A stretch of DNA of 64,000 nucleotides from Thermohalobaculum sp039513195 (GTDB lineage: Bacteria; Pseudomonadota; Alphaproteobacteria; Rhodobacterales; Rhodobacteraceae): NCBI GenBank assembly GCA_039513195.1, contig JBCCRM010000026.1:1-64000 (forward strand), written 5' to 3'. This document shows positions 42,387-51,962 of the stretch, in pieces. Position numbers and translations under genes: made by a program. The stretch's first letter is position 1. Every line of letters begins with the position of its first letter. Below the pieces are notes generated by a model that saw only the letters and a list, made by a program, of their open reading frames with translations, did not search any database and was not told the DNA's origin.

Positions 42387-43216
42387 GGGTCGTATCCGAA
42401 TTCTCGCATGACCGGTCCATGGTCATCTCTTAGTTTCGCGATCTGGCCAGACGTCAGCGCGGTACGCCATTGCTCTGTGGTCCCGGTATGAAAGAAGCGG
42501 GAGCCATTGGCCGATTGTTCAATGAAACCGGCTTTTTGTTCTTGACCCTTGAGTTCGTCGAACGACGAAAAGCGGATCGCCTTTTCCAAACGCTTCGGGT
42601 CGACGGCCATGCCGAGATGTTCGATCAGCCGACCGAAACACTCCTCCGGGTTCGTTGACAGATCCTCATAGCGGAGGGTTAGGACCGGAAAGTCCCGATG
42701 CCGGGTCCAGCTCATCACATGGGCGGACCAGGTACCGAGGAACTGCGTTACGTTCGGCCCCGCCCCAAGCACCACGTGCTGTGGATTGGCGAACGCCGCG
42801 ACCGTTGTCTCTGGCGTTTGGCTGTAATGCCGCCCAAAGGAGACGGCAACATCCAACGGATTTCGGATTACATAGATCGCGCTCTTTGTAACAGATTCGG
42901 GGATCAGATCCGCACCAAGAGCCTTGTCGCGGATGTTATGGGTTTTAACAAAATTTATATCGGCGTCGTTGGCGACGATTCCGCCAAGCACTTTTCTTCG
43001 CAGGTTGAGGGTCCGGCGATCATCGGCAGGGTCGATTTGCTGCCCCGCAGCCATCGCGTAAGTCTTTGTGATCGCGTCACCCATCCCAATTTTGTGAATC
43101 TCGTTGATCGGCATGGGGCTGGGCCGGTCGAACAGGTAATTGGCTAGGAAAACACGCATCCATGTGTTGCCCGACTTCGGGTAGGACGCCAGCCAAACGA
43201 TAGATTTTCTTGGCAT
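42383..43216 (-). CDS. sulfotransferase domain protein (paralog A)
   Basis: 277 residues from MPRKSIVWLASYPKSGNTWM; an in-frame ATG 30 bases upstream is possible. PAPS-binding motifs SYPKSGNTW and IRNPLDVAVSFGRHY and the NFVKTHNIRDKAL segment are present, with LRYEDLSTNPEECFGRLIEHL later. It is similar to the next gene along its whole length, so the pair arose by tandem duplication. The acceptor is unknown. Confidence 0.9.
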   Translation of the reverse strand: MPRKSIVWLASYPKSGNTWMRVFLANYLFDRPSPMPINEIHKIGMGDAITKTYAMAAGQQIDPADDRRTLNLRRKVLGGIVANDADINFVKTHNIRDKALGADLIPESVTKSAIYVIRNPLDVAVSFGRHYSQTPETTVAAFANPQHVVLGAGPNVTQFLGTWSAHVMSWTRHRDFPVLTLRYEDLSTNPEECFGRLIEHLGMAVDPKRLEKAIRFSSFDELKGQEQKAGFIEQSANGSRFFHTGTTEQWRTALTSGQIAKLRDDHGPVMREFGYDP

Positions 43217-43259
43217 CGATATGCCGCTCGCACCCTCTGCAACCACGCGAGACTATGCG

Positions 43260-43291
43260 AAACGAAACAAGGGGGGCAATGCCCCCCTTGT
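43260..43291 (-). terminator. intrinsic terminator of the porin gene
   Basis: A perfect 11-bp stem, ACAAGGGGGGC/GCCCCCCTTGT, with a 3-base loop is followed on the minus strand by TTTCGTTT. It lies 28 bases beyond the porin stop. Confidence 0.85.
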
Positions 43292-43319
43292 CGGTGATCC
43301 GTCTTGTCTGGTCGGTCTA

Positions 43320-44471
43320 TCAGAACGAGATTTTGATGCCGGTGCCGATGATGAACCCGTCAACATCGTCGCCAGCACCGCCAGCGTCGCCAGTATCTTC
43401 CTCGAAATCAACATAGGCGCCGAAAGCGTTCACATTCACGCCCTTCGCCAAGTTGTAGTTCAAGCCGAGCAGGTAGGCCTGCAGCTGCTCATCGTTACCG
43501 GCTGGGTTGACCGCATTTTCTTCATCGACGTTCTCGCCGTCGAGATAGGTGAACGAGAAGCCCCAAGGACCGGTTTCGTAGCTGATCCCGACGTCAAACA
43601 CCTGGCCGTCTTCGGTATCTGCATTGTTCTGCTCGGCGAATGAACCGCCGATAGTGAAACCAGCGAACCCGAAGTTACCGCCAAAGTTGTAGACCTGCGG
43701 ATTCTCACCCACATCAGTGCCAGCGATCGGTGCCCGATCATCGCGCGCAATACCCCAACCACCGCCGACGGCGACATCAAACCCGCCGAAGGAATTCACG
43801 TAGTTTGCGCCAATGTCGAAGATATCAGCGATTTCCGCACCGTTCAGGTCTACCTGTGTATTGCTATCTTGCTCAGGGTCGCGGGCGTAAGAAACGCCGA
43901 CCTGGAAACCAGCGAAGCGCGGAGTGAAGTAGGTGAAGCGCTGAGCATCGTTGTTCAGCTCGTTCTCAAGGAATGTCGAACCTAGCGTCCCGCGGAAAAC
44001 GTCGGCACCGCGTGCCGCGCCACCAACAGAACCAGAGAACGGCACAAACCCGGTGATCGAACCCGAGTTAATGTTGATGAAGGTGACATCTGGCGCACCA
44101 AAACCCATCAGGTAGCGAGCAGAGTTCTCCGATCCTAGCAACACCCGACCGAAAGCGCCGTCGATCGACATCAACGATTCGTCGATCGTGTCGCCGGTTG
44201 TGTTTGCCTCGAGCTGGATGTCAGCACCGATTTTAATACCGTTGTCGAGCGTGATCGACGGCCGGAACCGGATCTCTGCATCTTGCTTGGAATCAATCCC
44301 GTCCACGTCCGGATCGGCGACCCCGGCGGCGGTATCGACATCAGAAAACGCAACGGCCACAAACTGTTCCATGTAGCCGCCTACATCCACTTCAAACTCT
44401 GCAGCGGCAGCAGGGCTGGCTCCGGCGGTCGCAAGCGCGAGAGCGCTAGTGCCAAGGAGAACTTTTTTCAT
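43320..44471 (-). CDS. outer-membrane porin
   Basis: 383 residues from MKKVLLGTSALALATAGASP, a signal peptide cut near AAAA-EF, with AGAGGGACACG upstream. The mature protein starts EFEVDVGGYMEQFVAVAF, is acidic, alternates polar and hydrophobic residues, and ends in the strand GFIIGTGIKISF with terminal Phe, the BAM recognition pattern. FGRVLLGSENSARYLMG resembles the constriction-loop region of gram-negative trimeric porins. It should allow diffusion of small solutes. CACACGTGTG, a 10-bp palindrome, sits in the leader about 20 bases before the start and could be a regulatory site. Confidence 0.92.
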   Translation of the reverse strand: MKKVLLGTSALALATAGASPAAAAEFEVDVGGYMEQFVAVAFSDVDTAAGVADPDVDGIDSKQDAEIRFRPSITLDNGIKIGADIQLEANTTGDTIDESLMSIDGAFGRVLLGSENSARYLMGFGAPDVTFININSGSITGFVPFSGSVGGAARGADVFRGTLGSTFLENELNNDAQRFTYFTPRFAGFQVGVSYARDPEQDSNTQVDLNGAEIADIFDIGANYVNSFGGFDVAVGGGWGIARDDRAPIAGTDVGENPQVYNFGGNFGFAGFTIGGSFAEQNNADTEDGQVFDVGISYETGPWGFSFTYLDGENVDEENAVNPAGNDEQLQAYLLGLNYNLAKGVNVNAFGAYVDFEEDTGDAGGAGDDVDGFIIGTGIKISF

Positions 44472-44823
44472 CGTGTCCCTCTTTGGATTCCACACGTGTG
44501 TTTCAGAATCTACTCTCGGCACGCCCTGTCACGCAACCGAGGCGAAGCTTTTTTCAACCTCACTGCAGATCTCTTAACTGAGGCCCGTCTCTGGTCAATG
44601 AATTGTGACGATCCTCGCCTTAACCAAGGAGACGCGGTGCATTCCTGCAACAAGGATTTGAGCGGTCTCGCAAGCTCTTGAGTTTTCCGCGGGTTTCCTT
44701 TCCGAGCATCGGTGTGTTAGAGGGTTCACCCGTAAAGGAAACAAGAAAGACAGCTGTGGATCTTTGGCGCCGAAACTTCTCGACCGGAATACGCGCCGAA
44801 TGATGATCGGACATGGGGGACGA
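44472..44823. other. divergent intergenic region, porin / DUF3576 lipoprotein
   Basis: 352 bases without a recognised gene. On the minus strand TTGACC and TAAGAG with a 16-bp gap, and TTGCGT followed 18 bp later by TAGATT, are candidate porin promoters. The palindrome CACACGTGTG (44491-44500) is in the porin leader. No RNA gene is recognised. Confidence 0.35.
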
Positions 44824-45375
44824 ATGAGACCTGTTGTAGCAGTCATGGCGAGTTCGCTTTTGCTGGCGGCCTGTGGTGGCGACGGCGAGTTCGCAGCGAA
44901 AGAAGACCAGGATTTGTTCCAAACCGGTCCTGGACGCGAGAACAAGATCGATGGATCGATCTTCGGCGACGAGGGGTTGAAGGCCTCTAACCTTTTGGAC
45001 GGCTCGATCCTGGGAGGCGATGACGAGGAAGGCACCGCTCTGCCGGTCAACAAGTATCTGTGGCAGGCGTCACTAGACACATTGAGCTTTCTGCCACTGG
45101 CCTCGACCGATCCCTTTACCGGCGTGATCGCGACCGACTGGGGTGCGACAGCCCAGGCACCTGGTGAGCGGTTCAAAGTCACAGCGTTTCTGACCGACCC
45201 GAAGCTGTCGGCTTCCTCGCTGAAGGTCGCCGTATACCGGCAGCGGCGCGACGACGAAGGGTCCTGGGTCCCCGCCTCTGTGAGCCCAGAGACGGCACGA
45301 AAACTAGAGGATGCGATCCTGACCCGTGCCCGGCAGATCCGGATTGCCTCCGCAGACAGCAGCGCAGAGGGATGA
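44824..45375 (+). CDS. DUF3576 family lipoprotein
   Basis: 183 residues from MRPVVAVMASSLLLAACGGD, a lipoprotein signal with lipobox LLAAC. KYLWQASLDTLSFLPLASTDPFTGVIATDW (residues about 77-106) is the DUF3576 core, with RFKVTAFLTDPKLSASSLKV following. The function is unknown; a periplasmic or outer-membrane location is inferred. It precedes leuS-lptE-holA, as in many alphaproteobacteria. Confidence 0.9.
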   Translation: MRPVVAVMASSLLLAACGGDGEFAAKEDQDLFQTGPGRENKIDGSIFGDEGLKASNLLDGSILGGDDEEGTALPVNKYLWQASLDTLSFLPLASTDPFTGVIATDWGATAQAPGERFKVTAFLTDPKLSASSLKVAVYRQRRDDEGSWVPASVSPETARKLEDAILTRARQIRIASADSSAEG

Positions 45376-45496
45376 GCCAGCGAAAACCGCGCCGGCCCCA
45401 CTGACCAGAAGAGGCGTTGAATTGGGAAGCGCTGCTCCGTAAAGAGGGCGATAAGAACCCGTCCATCCGACGCAGAAGAGGGATTGGACATCGGCG

Positions 45497-48085
45497 ATGG
45501 CCCGCTACAACGCCAGCGAGATTGAGCCTAAATGGCAGAAATATTGGGAAACTGAACGCTCGTTTGAGGTCACCTCTGACGAGAACAAGCCTAAGTATTA
45601 TGTCCTCGATATGTTTCCCTATCCTTCGGGGCGGATCCATATCGGTCATGTGCGCAACTATACCATCGGCGATGTAATCGCCCGGTTCAAACGTTCCTGT
45701 GGTTACAACGTTCTTCATCCGATGGGTTGGGATGCGTTCGGTTTGGCAGCGGAAAATGCTGCTATGGAGCGTAAGATACACCCGAAGTCCTGGACCTACG
45801 ACAACATTGCGGCCATGCGGGCACAGCTCAAGACGATTGGCTTGAGCTTTGATTGGAGCCGCGAGTTCGCAACTTGCGATCCCGAATACTACGCACAGCA
45901 GCAGCATCTCTTTTTGGATATGCTTGAGGCCGGGCTGATAACCCGCAAATCGTCGACGGTGAATTGGGATCCGGTCGATCAAACCGTTCTCGCCAACGAA
46001 CAGGTGATCAACGGCAAGGGATGGCGGTCCGGCGCAACTGTGGAACGGCGTGCGCTGACGCAATGGTTTTTTCGGATCTCTGAGATGGCCGATGAGCTGT
46101 TGCAAGCGATCGACGGGCTAACCCGTTGGCCGGAGAAAGTGCGCCTGATGCAGCGCAACTGGATCGGCAAAAGCCATGGCTTACGCTTCGCATTCGAGAC
46201 ACGCGGCGCGCCAGAAGGTTTCGAAACGCTAGAGGTATACACGACCCGGCCCGACACGTTTTTGGGCGCTAGCTTTGCAGCGATTTCGCCCGACCACCCG
46301 CTCGCCCTTGCGCTTGAAGATGGGCACCCGGAGCTCGCCGCCTTCAACGCCGAATGCCGCCGGATGGGCACGTCGGAGGAAGAGCTGGAACGCGCAGAGA
46401 AGCGTGGTTTCGATACCGGGCTCACGGTGCTCCACCCGTTGCGAGAGGGGATGGAACTGCCGGTCTATGTCGCAAACTTCATCTTGATGGACTACGGCAC
46501 CGGCGCCATTTATGGCTGCCCGGCCCACGACCAGCGGGACCTCGATTTCGCGCGGAAATACGGCCTGCCGGTCATCGATGTCTTCGCGGCACAGGAAGGC
46601 AATGATCGCGTAGCGGATAGCGCGTTCGTCCCGCCAAAGACAGAGCCGGTACGCTACATCCGACCGATCGCCGGGCCCGATGTCATGACTGGGTCTGAGG
46701 CCGTCGGCGCCGCAATCGCGCACTGCGAGGCGAAAGGAATCGGTGAAGGCGTGACCAATTTTCGATTGCGAGATTGGGGCCTAAGCCGTCAGCGTTATTG
46801 GGGCTGCCCAATCCCAATTGTGCACTGTGACGTATGCGGAATTGTGGCGGTGCCAAAGGCGGACTTGCCAATCAAATTGCCGGAAGACGTGACCTTTGAC
46901 CGGCCTGGAAATCCGCTCGACCGCCACACGGCATGGCGAGATGTGCCTTGTCCCAGCTGTGGCGCACCGGCGCGCCGCGAAACCGACACGATGGACACTT
47001 TCGTCGATTCCTCGTGGTACTTCGCGCGTTTCACTGCGCCTCGGTCGGAGCAGCCGACTGTCGCCGAGGACGCCGCCTACTGGATGAATGTCGACCAGTA
47101 TATCGGTGGCATCGAACATGCGATCCTGCACTTGCTCTATTCCCGGTTCTTTGCGCGAGCCATGCAGAAAACAGGGCATCTACCGGCAGGGTGCGAGGAG
47201 CCATTCTCGGCTCTCTTCACCCAAGGGATGGTCTGTCACGAGGTATTTTACCGGCCGCGCGAAGGTCAGGATGCGGTCGATTACTTTATTACCGACGAGG
47301 TGGACAGAAGGGGCGACGGTACTGCGATCTTGCTAGCCGATGGCCAACCAGTCGAGGTTGGACCTTCGATCAAAATGTCGAAATCCAAGAAGAATGTTGT
47401 CGATACCGACGCCATCGTCGAGCAATTCGGTGCAGACACCGCCCGGTGGTTCATGCTCTCCGACAGCCCGCCTGACCGGGATGTCGAATGGACTGCCGCC
47501 GGTGTCGAAGGTGCTTGGCGGTTTCTGCAGCGAGTCTGGCGTCTGCTCGACGACATTGATCCAACTTCGGATATGGCAGGCCTGTCAGAGGCTTCGGGGA
47601 CAGCGCTAGCACTGCGCCAGCGGACACACCGCACCATCGATGGAGTTACTGCAGATATCGAGGGATTTGCCTTCAACAAAGCAGTGGCGCGGATCCACGA
47701 ACTCTACAATGCCATCGGCAGTGCAGCAGAGGCCCCCGGCGGGCGGGCTGCTCAGCGCGAAGCTCTTGAGACGATGGCTCGCCTGATGAACCCGATGGCC
47801 CCACACTTCACCGAAGAACTTTGGTCCCGCTTCGGCCATGAGACGCCCTTGGTCGAAATGCCCTGGCCTGCGGCCGACCCAGCGCTAACCCGCGACGACC
47901 GGGTTACTCTGCCCATCCAGGTCAACGGAAAACGGCGGGGCGAAGTTGAGGTTGCCCGCGATGCGGACCGGGCCACGATCGAAGACCTCGCCTTGTCCCA
48001 AGCAGCCGTTGCCCGGTTTCTCAATGGGAAGGCGCCCAAAAAAGTGATCGTGGTGCCCGGACGGATCGTCAATGTCGTCCTCTAA
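45497..48085 (+). CDS. leuS: leucyl-tRNA synthetase
   Basis: 862 residues, full length. The HIGH motif is in FPYPSGRIHIGHVRNYTIGD, KMSKS in IKMSKSKKNVVD, and the editing domain (about 220-420) includes TTRPDTFLGASFAAISPDHPLA-type sequence and YGTGAIYGCPAHDQRDLDFA. A C-terminal anticodon-binding domain ends VIVVPGRIVNVVL. It charges tRNA-Leu in the cytoplasm. It overlaps lptE by 14 bp. Confidence 0.98.
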   Translation: MARYNASEIEPKWQKYWETERSFEVTSDENKPKYYVLDMFPYPSGRIHIGHVRNYTIGDVIARFKRSCGYNVLHPMGWDAFGLAAENAAMERKIHPKSWTYDNIAAMRAQLKTIGLSFDWSREFATCDPEYYAQQQHLFLDMLEAGLITRKSSTVNWDPVDQTVLANEQVINGKGWRSGATVERRALTQWFFRISEMADELLQAIDGLTRWPEKVRLMQRNWIGKSHGLRFAFETRGAPEGFETLEVYTTRPDTFLGASFAAISPDHPLALALEDGHPELAAFNAECRRMGTSEEELERAEKRGFDTGLTVLHPLREGMELPVYVANFILMDYGTGAIYGCPAHDQRDLDFARKYGLPVIDVFAAQEGNDRVADSAFVPPKTEPVRYIRPIAGPDVMTGSEAVGAAIAHCEAKGIGEGVTNFRLRDWGLSRQRYWGCPIPIVHCDVCGIVAVPKADLPIKLPEDVTFDRPGNPLDRHTAWRDVPCPSCGAPARRETDTMDTFVDSSWYFARFTAPRSEQPTVAEDAAYWMNVDQYIGGIEHAILHLLYSRFFARAMQKTGHLPAGCEEPFSALFTQGMVCHEVFYRPREGQDAVDYFITDEVDRRGDGTAILLADGQPVEVGPSIKMSKSKKNVVDTDAIVEQFGADTARWFMLSDSPPDRDVEWTAAGVEGAWRFLQRVWRLLDDIDPTSDMAGLSEASGTALALRQRTHRTIDGVTADIEGFAFNKAVARIHELYNAIGSAAEAPGGRAAQREALETMARLMNPMAPHFTEELWSRFGHETPLVEMPWPAADPALTRDDRVTLPIQVNGKRRGEVEVARDADRATIEDLALSQAAVARFLNGKAPKKVIVVPGRIVNVVL

Positions 48086-48581
48086 CCGCCGACAGGCGAT
48101 CCTTGCAGCAGCGGGCGCCGTCGTCACGCTGTCTGGCTGTTTCCGACCCATGCTCGCCGAGACCTCATCCGGCAGTGGGATGCGCGGAAAGGTTGCGTTG
48201 CCGAGTATCGACGGTCGTTTCGGCTACTACCTCAACGAGGCGCTCGAAACGCGACTAGGCCGGCCGGGGAACACAGCGTTTCGACTCGAGATAGCCGCGG
48301 ACTTGACGGAGCAAGGGCTCGCCATCGCACAAGACAATACCGTTACTCGGGTGCGATTGGTGGCGGTCGCGAATTGGGCGCTTTATCGGGATGGTCAGGC
48401 AGAGCCGGTGCTGGAGCAACGGACGATCACGCAATCGGGCTATGACGCGACAGCATCATTGTTTGCGACGCGACAAACCCGGCTCGACATAGAACGACGG
48501 TTGGCGCGCGATATCGGCGAGCGCATTGCGCGGCATATCTTGGCCCGCTCCGACCGGCTGGATGCCATCGGCACATCGTGA
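48072..48581 (+). CDS. lptE: LPS-assembly lipoprotein LptE
   Basis: 169 residues. MSSSNRRQAILAAAGAVVTL leads to a lipobox LSGC, with FRPMLA directly after the Cys, a feature shared by alphaproteobacterial LptE. The C-terminal half, with RLDIERRLARDIGERIARHIL, fits the family. LptE plugs the LptD barrel at the outer membrane. Position between leuS and holA is conserved. Confidence 0.9.
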   Translation: MSSSNRRQAILAAAGAVVTLSGCFRPMLAETSSGSGMRGKVALPSIDGRFGYYLNEALETRLGRPGNTAFRLEIAADLTEQGLAIAQDNTVTRVRLVAVANWALYRDGQAEPVLEQRTITQSGYDATASLFATRQTRLDIERRLARDIGERIARHILARSDRLDAIGTS

Positions 48582-49594
48582 AGCTCTCGCAGTCTGGGGG
48601 GCTGAAGATCTGCGCCGATCCGCGGCGCGGCATTGTCGGCGTGCTCCTGTTCGGTCCAGAAGCTGACTTGGTAGCCCTGCAACGGCAATCCCTGGTGAAG
48701 GCGATCACCGACGGAGACGGGATGCGCCAGAGCCGCCTCGATGCCGCGGACATCCGGAAAGATGCGAGCCTCCTCGAAACGAGGTTGCGGGAACGCGGTT
48801 TCTTCCCGGGGCGGCGGTCGGTTCTGGTGGAACGGGCAACCGACGGCCTCGTACCGATGATCGAAAGGGCGGTGGCAGGACTGCTCCCGGAGGACGCTCT
48901 ACTGGTGCTGGAGGCGGAGACCCTGCCGACGCGATCCAATCTGCGTAAGCTGTTTGAAAATGGCGACGCCCTGGCCGCGATTGCGTTCTATCCCGGCTCG
49001 CCAAGCCGACAAGACCTCATCAGAATGCTTGCAGCCGCCGGCGTGACAAGCCGATTGCCGGAGGAGATCATGCAAACCCTAGAGGCTATCGCCGCGGATC
49101 TGGATACCGGAAATCTCACGCAATTCATTGAGAAAGTTGCTTTAAACTGCCTCGACGGAGAGCAGTCTCTCTCAGCTAAAGCCCTGTTGTCCCTTGCGCC
49201 AACCACCGGAGAGGGTGATGTCGATGCGCTCGTGGCAGTGGTTGCAAGTGGCCAATCCAGTCAGATTGGTCCCATACTCAGTATGCTCTGGGCGATGGGG
49301 CTGACACCGCACGCTGTCCTGATCCGTCTGGCACAGCACCTCCGTTCCCTTCTATCGGTTGTGAACAGCGTCAACCCCGAACAAACCGTCGGTCGGTTGC
49401 GTCCGCCAGTCTTCGGCCCGAGGCGGCAGGCCATGCTGGACCAAGCAAATCACTGGGCGCCGGACCGATTGGACCAAGCGATCCGATTACTCCACAACAC
49501 GGAGGCAACCCTACGAACGCCCGGTACCCGACCCGATTTGGCGATAGTCGAACGTCGACTGATCCACATCGCTGCCCTGGCGGGACGGCGGTAG
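48578..49594 (+). CDS. holA: DNA polymerase III delta subunit
   Basis: 338 residues from GTG, overlapping the lptE stop by 4 bp. The AAA-like fold is recognised by GVLLFGPEADLVALQRQSL, LETRLRERGFFPGRRSVLVE, LLVLEAETLPTRSNLRKLFE and the C-terminal helices around ALLRTPGTRPDLAIVERRL-type sequence. HolA opens the beta clamp in the clamp loader. Confidence 0.92.
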   Translation: MKLSQSGGLKICADPRRGIVGVLLFGPEADLVALQRQSLVKAITDGDGMRQSRLDAADIRKDASLLETRLRERGFFPGRRSVLVERATDGLVPMIERAVAGLLPEDALLVLEAETLPTRSNLRKLFENGDALAAIAFYPGSPSRQDLIRMLAAAGVTSRLPEEIMQTLEAIAADLDTGNLTQFIEKVALNCLDGEQSLSAKALLSLAPTTGEGDVDALVAVVASGQSSQIGPILSMLWAMGLTPHAVLIRLAQHLRSLLSVVNSVNPEQTVGRLRPPVFGPRRQAMLDQANHWAPDRLDQAIRLLHNTEATLRTPGTRPDLAIVERRLIHIAALAGRR

Positions 49595-49597
49595 GCG

Positions 49598-50503
49598 TCA
49601 CTCCGCTAGTTTTTGGCAGAGACGATCCAAGTCTTCTAGTGATTGATAGCGGATGCGTAGTTCGCCGCCACCCTTCCCCATGTCCTCGATCGAACACCGC
49701 ATGCCAATCGCCGCCGACAGATCGCCCTCCAACGCTCGCGTATCGGCATCTTTTTCGCTGGAACGATTTTGTCTTTGTTGGGCGACCGGCGCTGCGACCT
49801 TGCGGGCGAGCTGTTCAACTTGACGAACGCTAAGCCCTTTTGCGATTGCATCTTTCGCGAGCGCGAGGGGATCGGCGGCATTGATCAAAGCTCTCGCATG
49901 CCCAGCGGTCAGGGTGTTGTTTCTCAGCATGGCTTTGACTTCTTCGGGCAGGTTCAGCAGGCGCATACAGTTCGCCAAATGGCTGCGGCTCTTCCCGACA
50001 ACCCGTGCCAAACCATCCTGGGTGTATTCGTGCCGCTCCATCAAAAGGCTGTACCCGAGCGCCTCTTCAATCGGATTGAGATCGGTCCGCTGGACATTCT
50101 CTATGATCCCAACTTCAAGAACCATCTGGTCATCGAAGTCGCGTACCACGACCGGCAGCTCATGCAGTTGCGCCTTTTGCGCCGCCCGCCACCGCCGTTC
50201 TCCAGCAACGATCTGGTAGTCGCCCTTATGCGTCGGGTCTGGTCGAACAATGATCGGCTGAATAATCCCACGCTCTCGAACTGATGTTGCCAATTCCTCG
50301 AGATCCGGGTCGCTGAAGTCTCGTCGTGGCTGCTCTGGGTTTGGGCGGAGCCTTTCGATCGGTACACTCGTGACGTCGCGCGGCGATTTATCATCGAAAG
50401 CCGCTGGTGCCTTCGTATCGATCCCGCCTTTCCCGTCTTCTATGTCGCCAAGCAGCGCCGAAAGCCCTCGCCCTAAACCCTTACCGGTCGGTTTCTTCGC
50501 CAT
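49598..50503 (-). CDS. parB: chromosome partitioning protein ParB
   Basis: 301 residues. The N-terminus KKPTGKGLGRGLSALLGD is typical. The CTP/parS clamp motifs are PEQPRRDFSDPDLEELA and IVAGERRWRAAQKA, and the helix-turn-helix is DGLARVVGKSRSHLANCMRLL. ParB loads at parS and spreads as a clamp; two parS sites lie 1.4 and 3.3 kb upstream. It is separated from parA by 15 bases. Confidence 0.96.
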   Translation of the reverse strand: MAKKPTGKGLGRGLSALLGDIEDGKGGIDTKAPAAFDDKSPRDVTSVPIERLRPNPEQPRRDFSDPDLEELATSVRERGIIQPIIVRPDPTHKGDYQIVAGERRWRAAQKAQLHELPVVVRDFDDQMVLEVGIIENVQRTDLNPIEEALGYSLLMERHEYTQDGLARVVGKSRSHLANCMRLLNLPEEVKAMLRNNTLTAGHARALINAADPLALAKDAIAKGLSVRQVEQLARKVAAPVAQQRQNRSSEKDADTRALEGDLSAAIGMRCSIEDMGKGGGELRIRYQSLEDLDRLCQKLAE

Positions 50504-50518
50504 GCGGCCCGCCTCCCC

Positions 50519-51343
50519 TTAGGCTGCCACCGGCTTACGGTCCCGCAGCATCAATTCCTCCGCCAGCGTTCGATAGGCCTTGCTCCCAGAGCAATGCGGG
50601 TCGTAGACCAGCGCCGGCATCGCGTGGCTGGGCGCCTCTGACAACCTGACATTGCGTGGGATAATCGTCCGAAACACGACAGGTCCCAAATTTTCACGAA
50701 CATCTTCAGCCACTTGCGCCGACAGCTTGTTCCGCCGGTCGTACATCGTAAGAACGATGCCTTGGATGTGAAGATCACGGTTCAGCCGCATTTGGACCCG
50801 TTTGATTGTCGTCAGCAACTGCGTCAGGCCCTCCAGCGCGAAGAACTCACACTGCAGAGGAACCAAAACGGAGCTTGCCGCAGCCATGGCATTGACTGTG
50901 AGAAGATTGAGCGACGGAGGACAGTCAATCAAGATATAGTCGTACGCGCTGACGGCATTGGATGAACCGCCCCCCCAGACCGCACTTCGCAAGCGATGCG
51001 CGCGATCTTCATCCGAGTAAAGCTCAGCATCGGCGCCAGAAAGATCGACCGTCGCCGGCGCGACCGACAACCTCGGAACCTGCGTCGGCACAACCGCATC
51101 CGCAAGACGCGCCGTGCCCAGCAGAACATCGTAGGTTGTCGTCTTCCGCTCCGACGCATGCAGGCCTAGACCTGTCGACGCATTCCCTTGGGGATCCAAA
51201 TCCACAACCAAAACCGAACGCCCTGCCATCGCTAGCCCGCACCCGAGATTGATCGCTGTTGTGGTCTTGCCAACGCCTCCCTTTTGGTTTGCCAGAGCAA
51301 TGATCCGCGCAGCGCCGAGGGCAAGGGGCTCTTCATCTGTCAT
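50519..51343 (-). CDS. parA: chromosome partitioning ATPase ParA (Soj)
   Basis: 274 residues from MTDEEPLALGAARIIALANQ. The deviant Walker A is KGGVGKTTTAINLG, Walker A' VLVVDLDPQGNAS, and Walker B DYILIDCPPSLNLLT. It segregates origins with ParB. Its start lies 11 bp inside rsmG; a longer frame upstream is not supported by homology. Confidence 0.96.
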   Translation of the reverse strand: MTDEEPLALGAARIIALANQKGGVGKTTTAINLGCGLAMAGRSVLVVDLDPQGNASTGLGLHASERKTTTYDVLLGTARLADAVVPTQVPRLSVAPATVDLSGADAELYSDEDRAHRLRSAVWGGGSSNAVSAYDYILIDCPPSLNLLTVNAMAAASSVLVPLQCEFFALEGLTQLLTTIKRVQMRLNRDLHIQGIVLTMYDRRNKLSAQVAEDVRENLGPVVFRTIIPRNVRLSEAPSHAMPALVYDPHCSGSKAYRTLAEELMLRDRKPVAA

Positions 51344-51962
51344 GGCGCGGTGAAAACTCCCGGATCTTGAGAATTGCCGCAGTCGGATCAGTGACGCTTG
51401 GGACCGCTTCGCAGTCAATATGCCAATCCACCTCGGCGAGGGTCAATTCGGTTTTATGCCTGGCGCCCTTCGGAAACAGGCAAATCGTCCGCTCACCTGA
51501 AAAAAGTTGTGCATAACTGAGCAGAGTCGGCAACGGCGCGAGCGCACGCGCAGAGACCACGTCGAAAGGCCGGGGCGTTATCGCTTCGATCCTGTCGTCG
51601 AGGACTGTGACATCCACCGCGAGCGCGCGCGCAGCGGTCCAAAGAAATGCTGCCTTACGGTGATCGGCCTCAATCAGCGTCACATGCATGGACGGGTGCA
51701 TTTCGGCCGCCGCCGCGGCTATAATCATGCCAGGCAGCCCCCCTCCGGCGCCCATATCGATCCAGCTTCTGTCGTCCGGCCGGGACAACGCAAACAACTG
51801 AAGGGAGTCGGCGATGTGCCGACCCCAGATGTCGGCGACAGTCGCATTCGAGATCAAATTGATTTTGGCCGTCCAGCGCCTCAGTAGCGCCGCAAAACAT
51901 GAGAGGCGGGCCATTGTTTCACGTGGAACATGGAACTGCCTTCTGACCTCATCGGGGGTCAA
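51333..51962 (-). CDS. rsmG: 16S rRNA (guanine-N7) methyltransferase
   Basis: 209 residues from TTG at 51962, overlapping the mnmG stop (TTGA). The SAM motif is WIDMGAGGGLPGMIIAAA, with INLISNAT and HIADSLQLFAL before it and VVSARALAPLPTLLSYA after. It methylates G527 of 16S rRNA. A parS site lies within its codons for QFHVPRE. Confidence 0.95.
   Translation of the reverse strand: MTPDEVRRQFHVPRETMARLSCFAALLRRWTAKINLISNATVADIWGRHIADSLQLFALSRPDDRSWIDMGAGGGLPGMIIAAAAAEMHPSMHVTLIEADHRKAAFLWTAARALAVDVTVLDDRIEAITPRPFDVVSARALAPLPTLLSYAQLFSGERTICLFPKGARHKTELTLAEVDWHIDCEAVPSVTDPTAAILKIREFSPRHDR
51915..51930. promoter_or_regulatory. parS centromere site 1
   Basis: TGTTTCACGTGGAACA differs by one base from the canonical 16-bp parS palindrome TGTTTCACGTGAAACA. 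It is inside the 5' part of rsmG. Confidence 0.88.

Noticed and set aside
49251..49270. Sequence in holA resembling the inner palindrome of the 101-bp repeat (GCCAATC...CAGATTGG).
   Set aside because: It is part of the intact holA coding frame, lacks the GAGC...TTTCC ends and TA flanks, and covers only about 20 bases.
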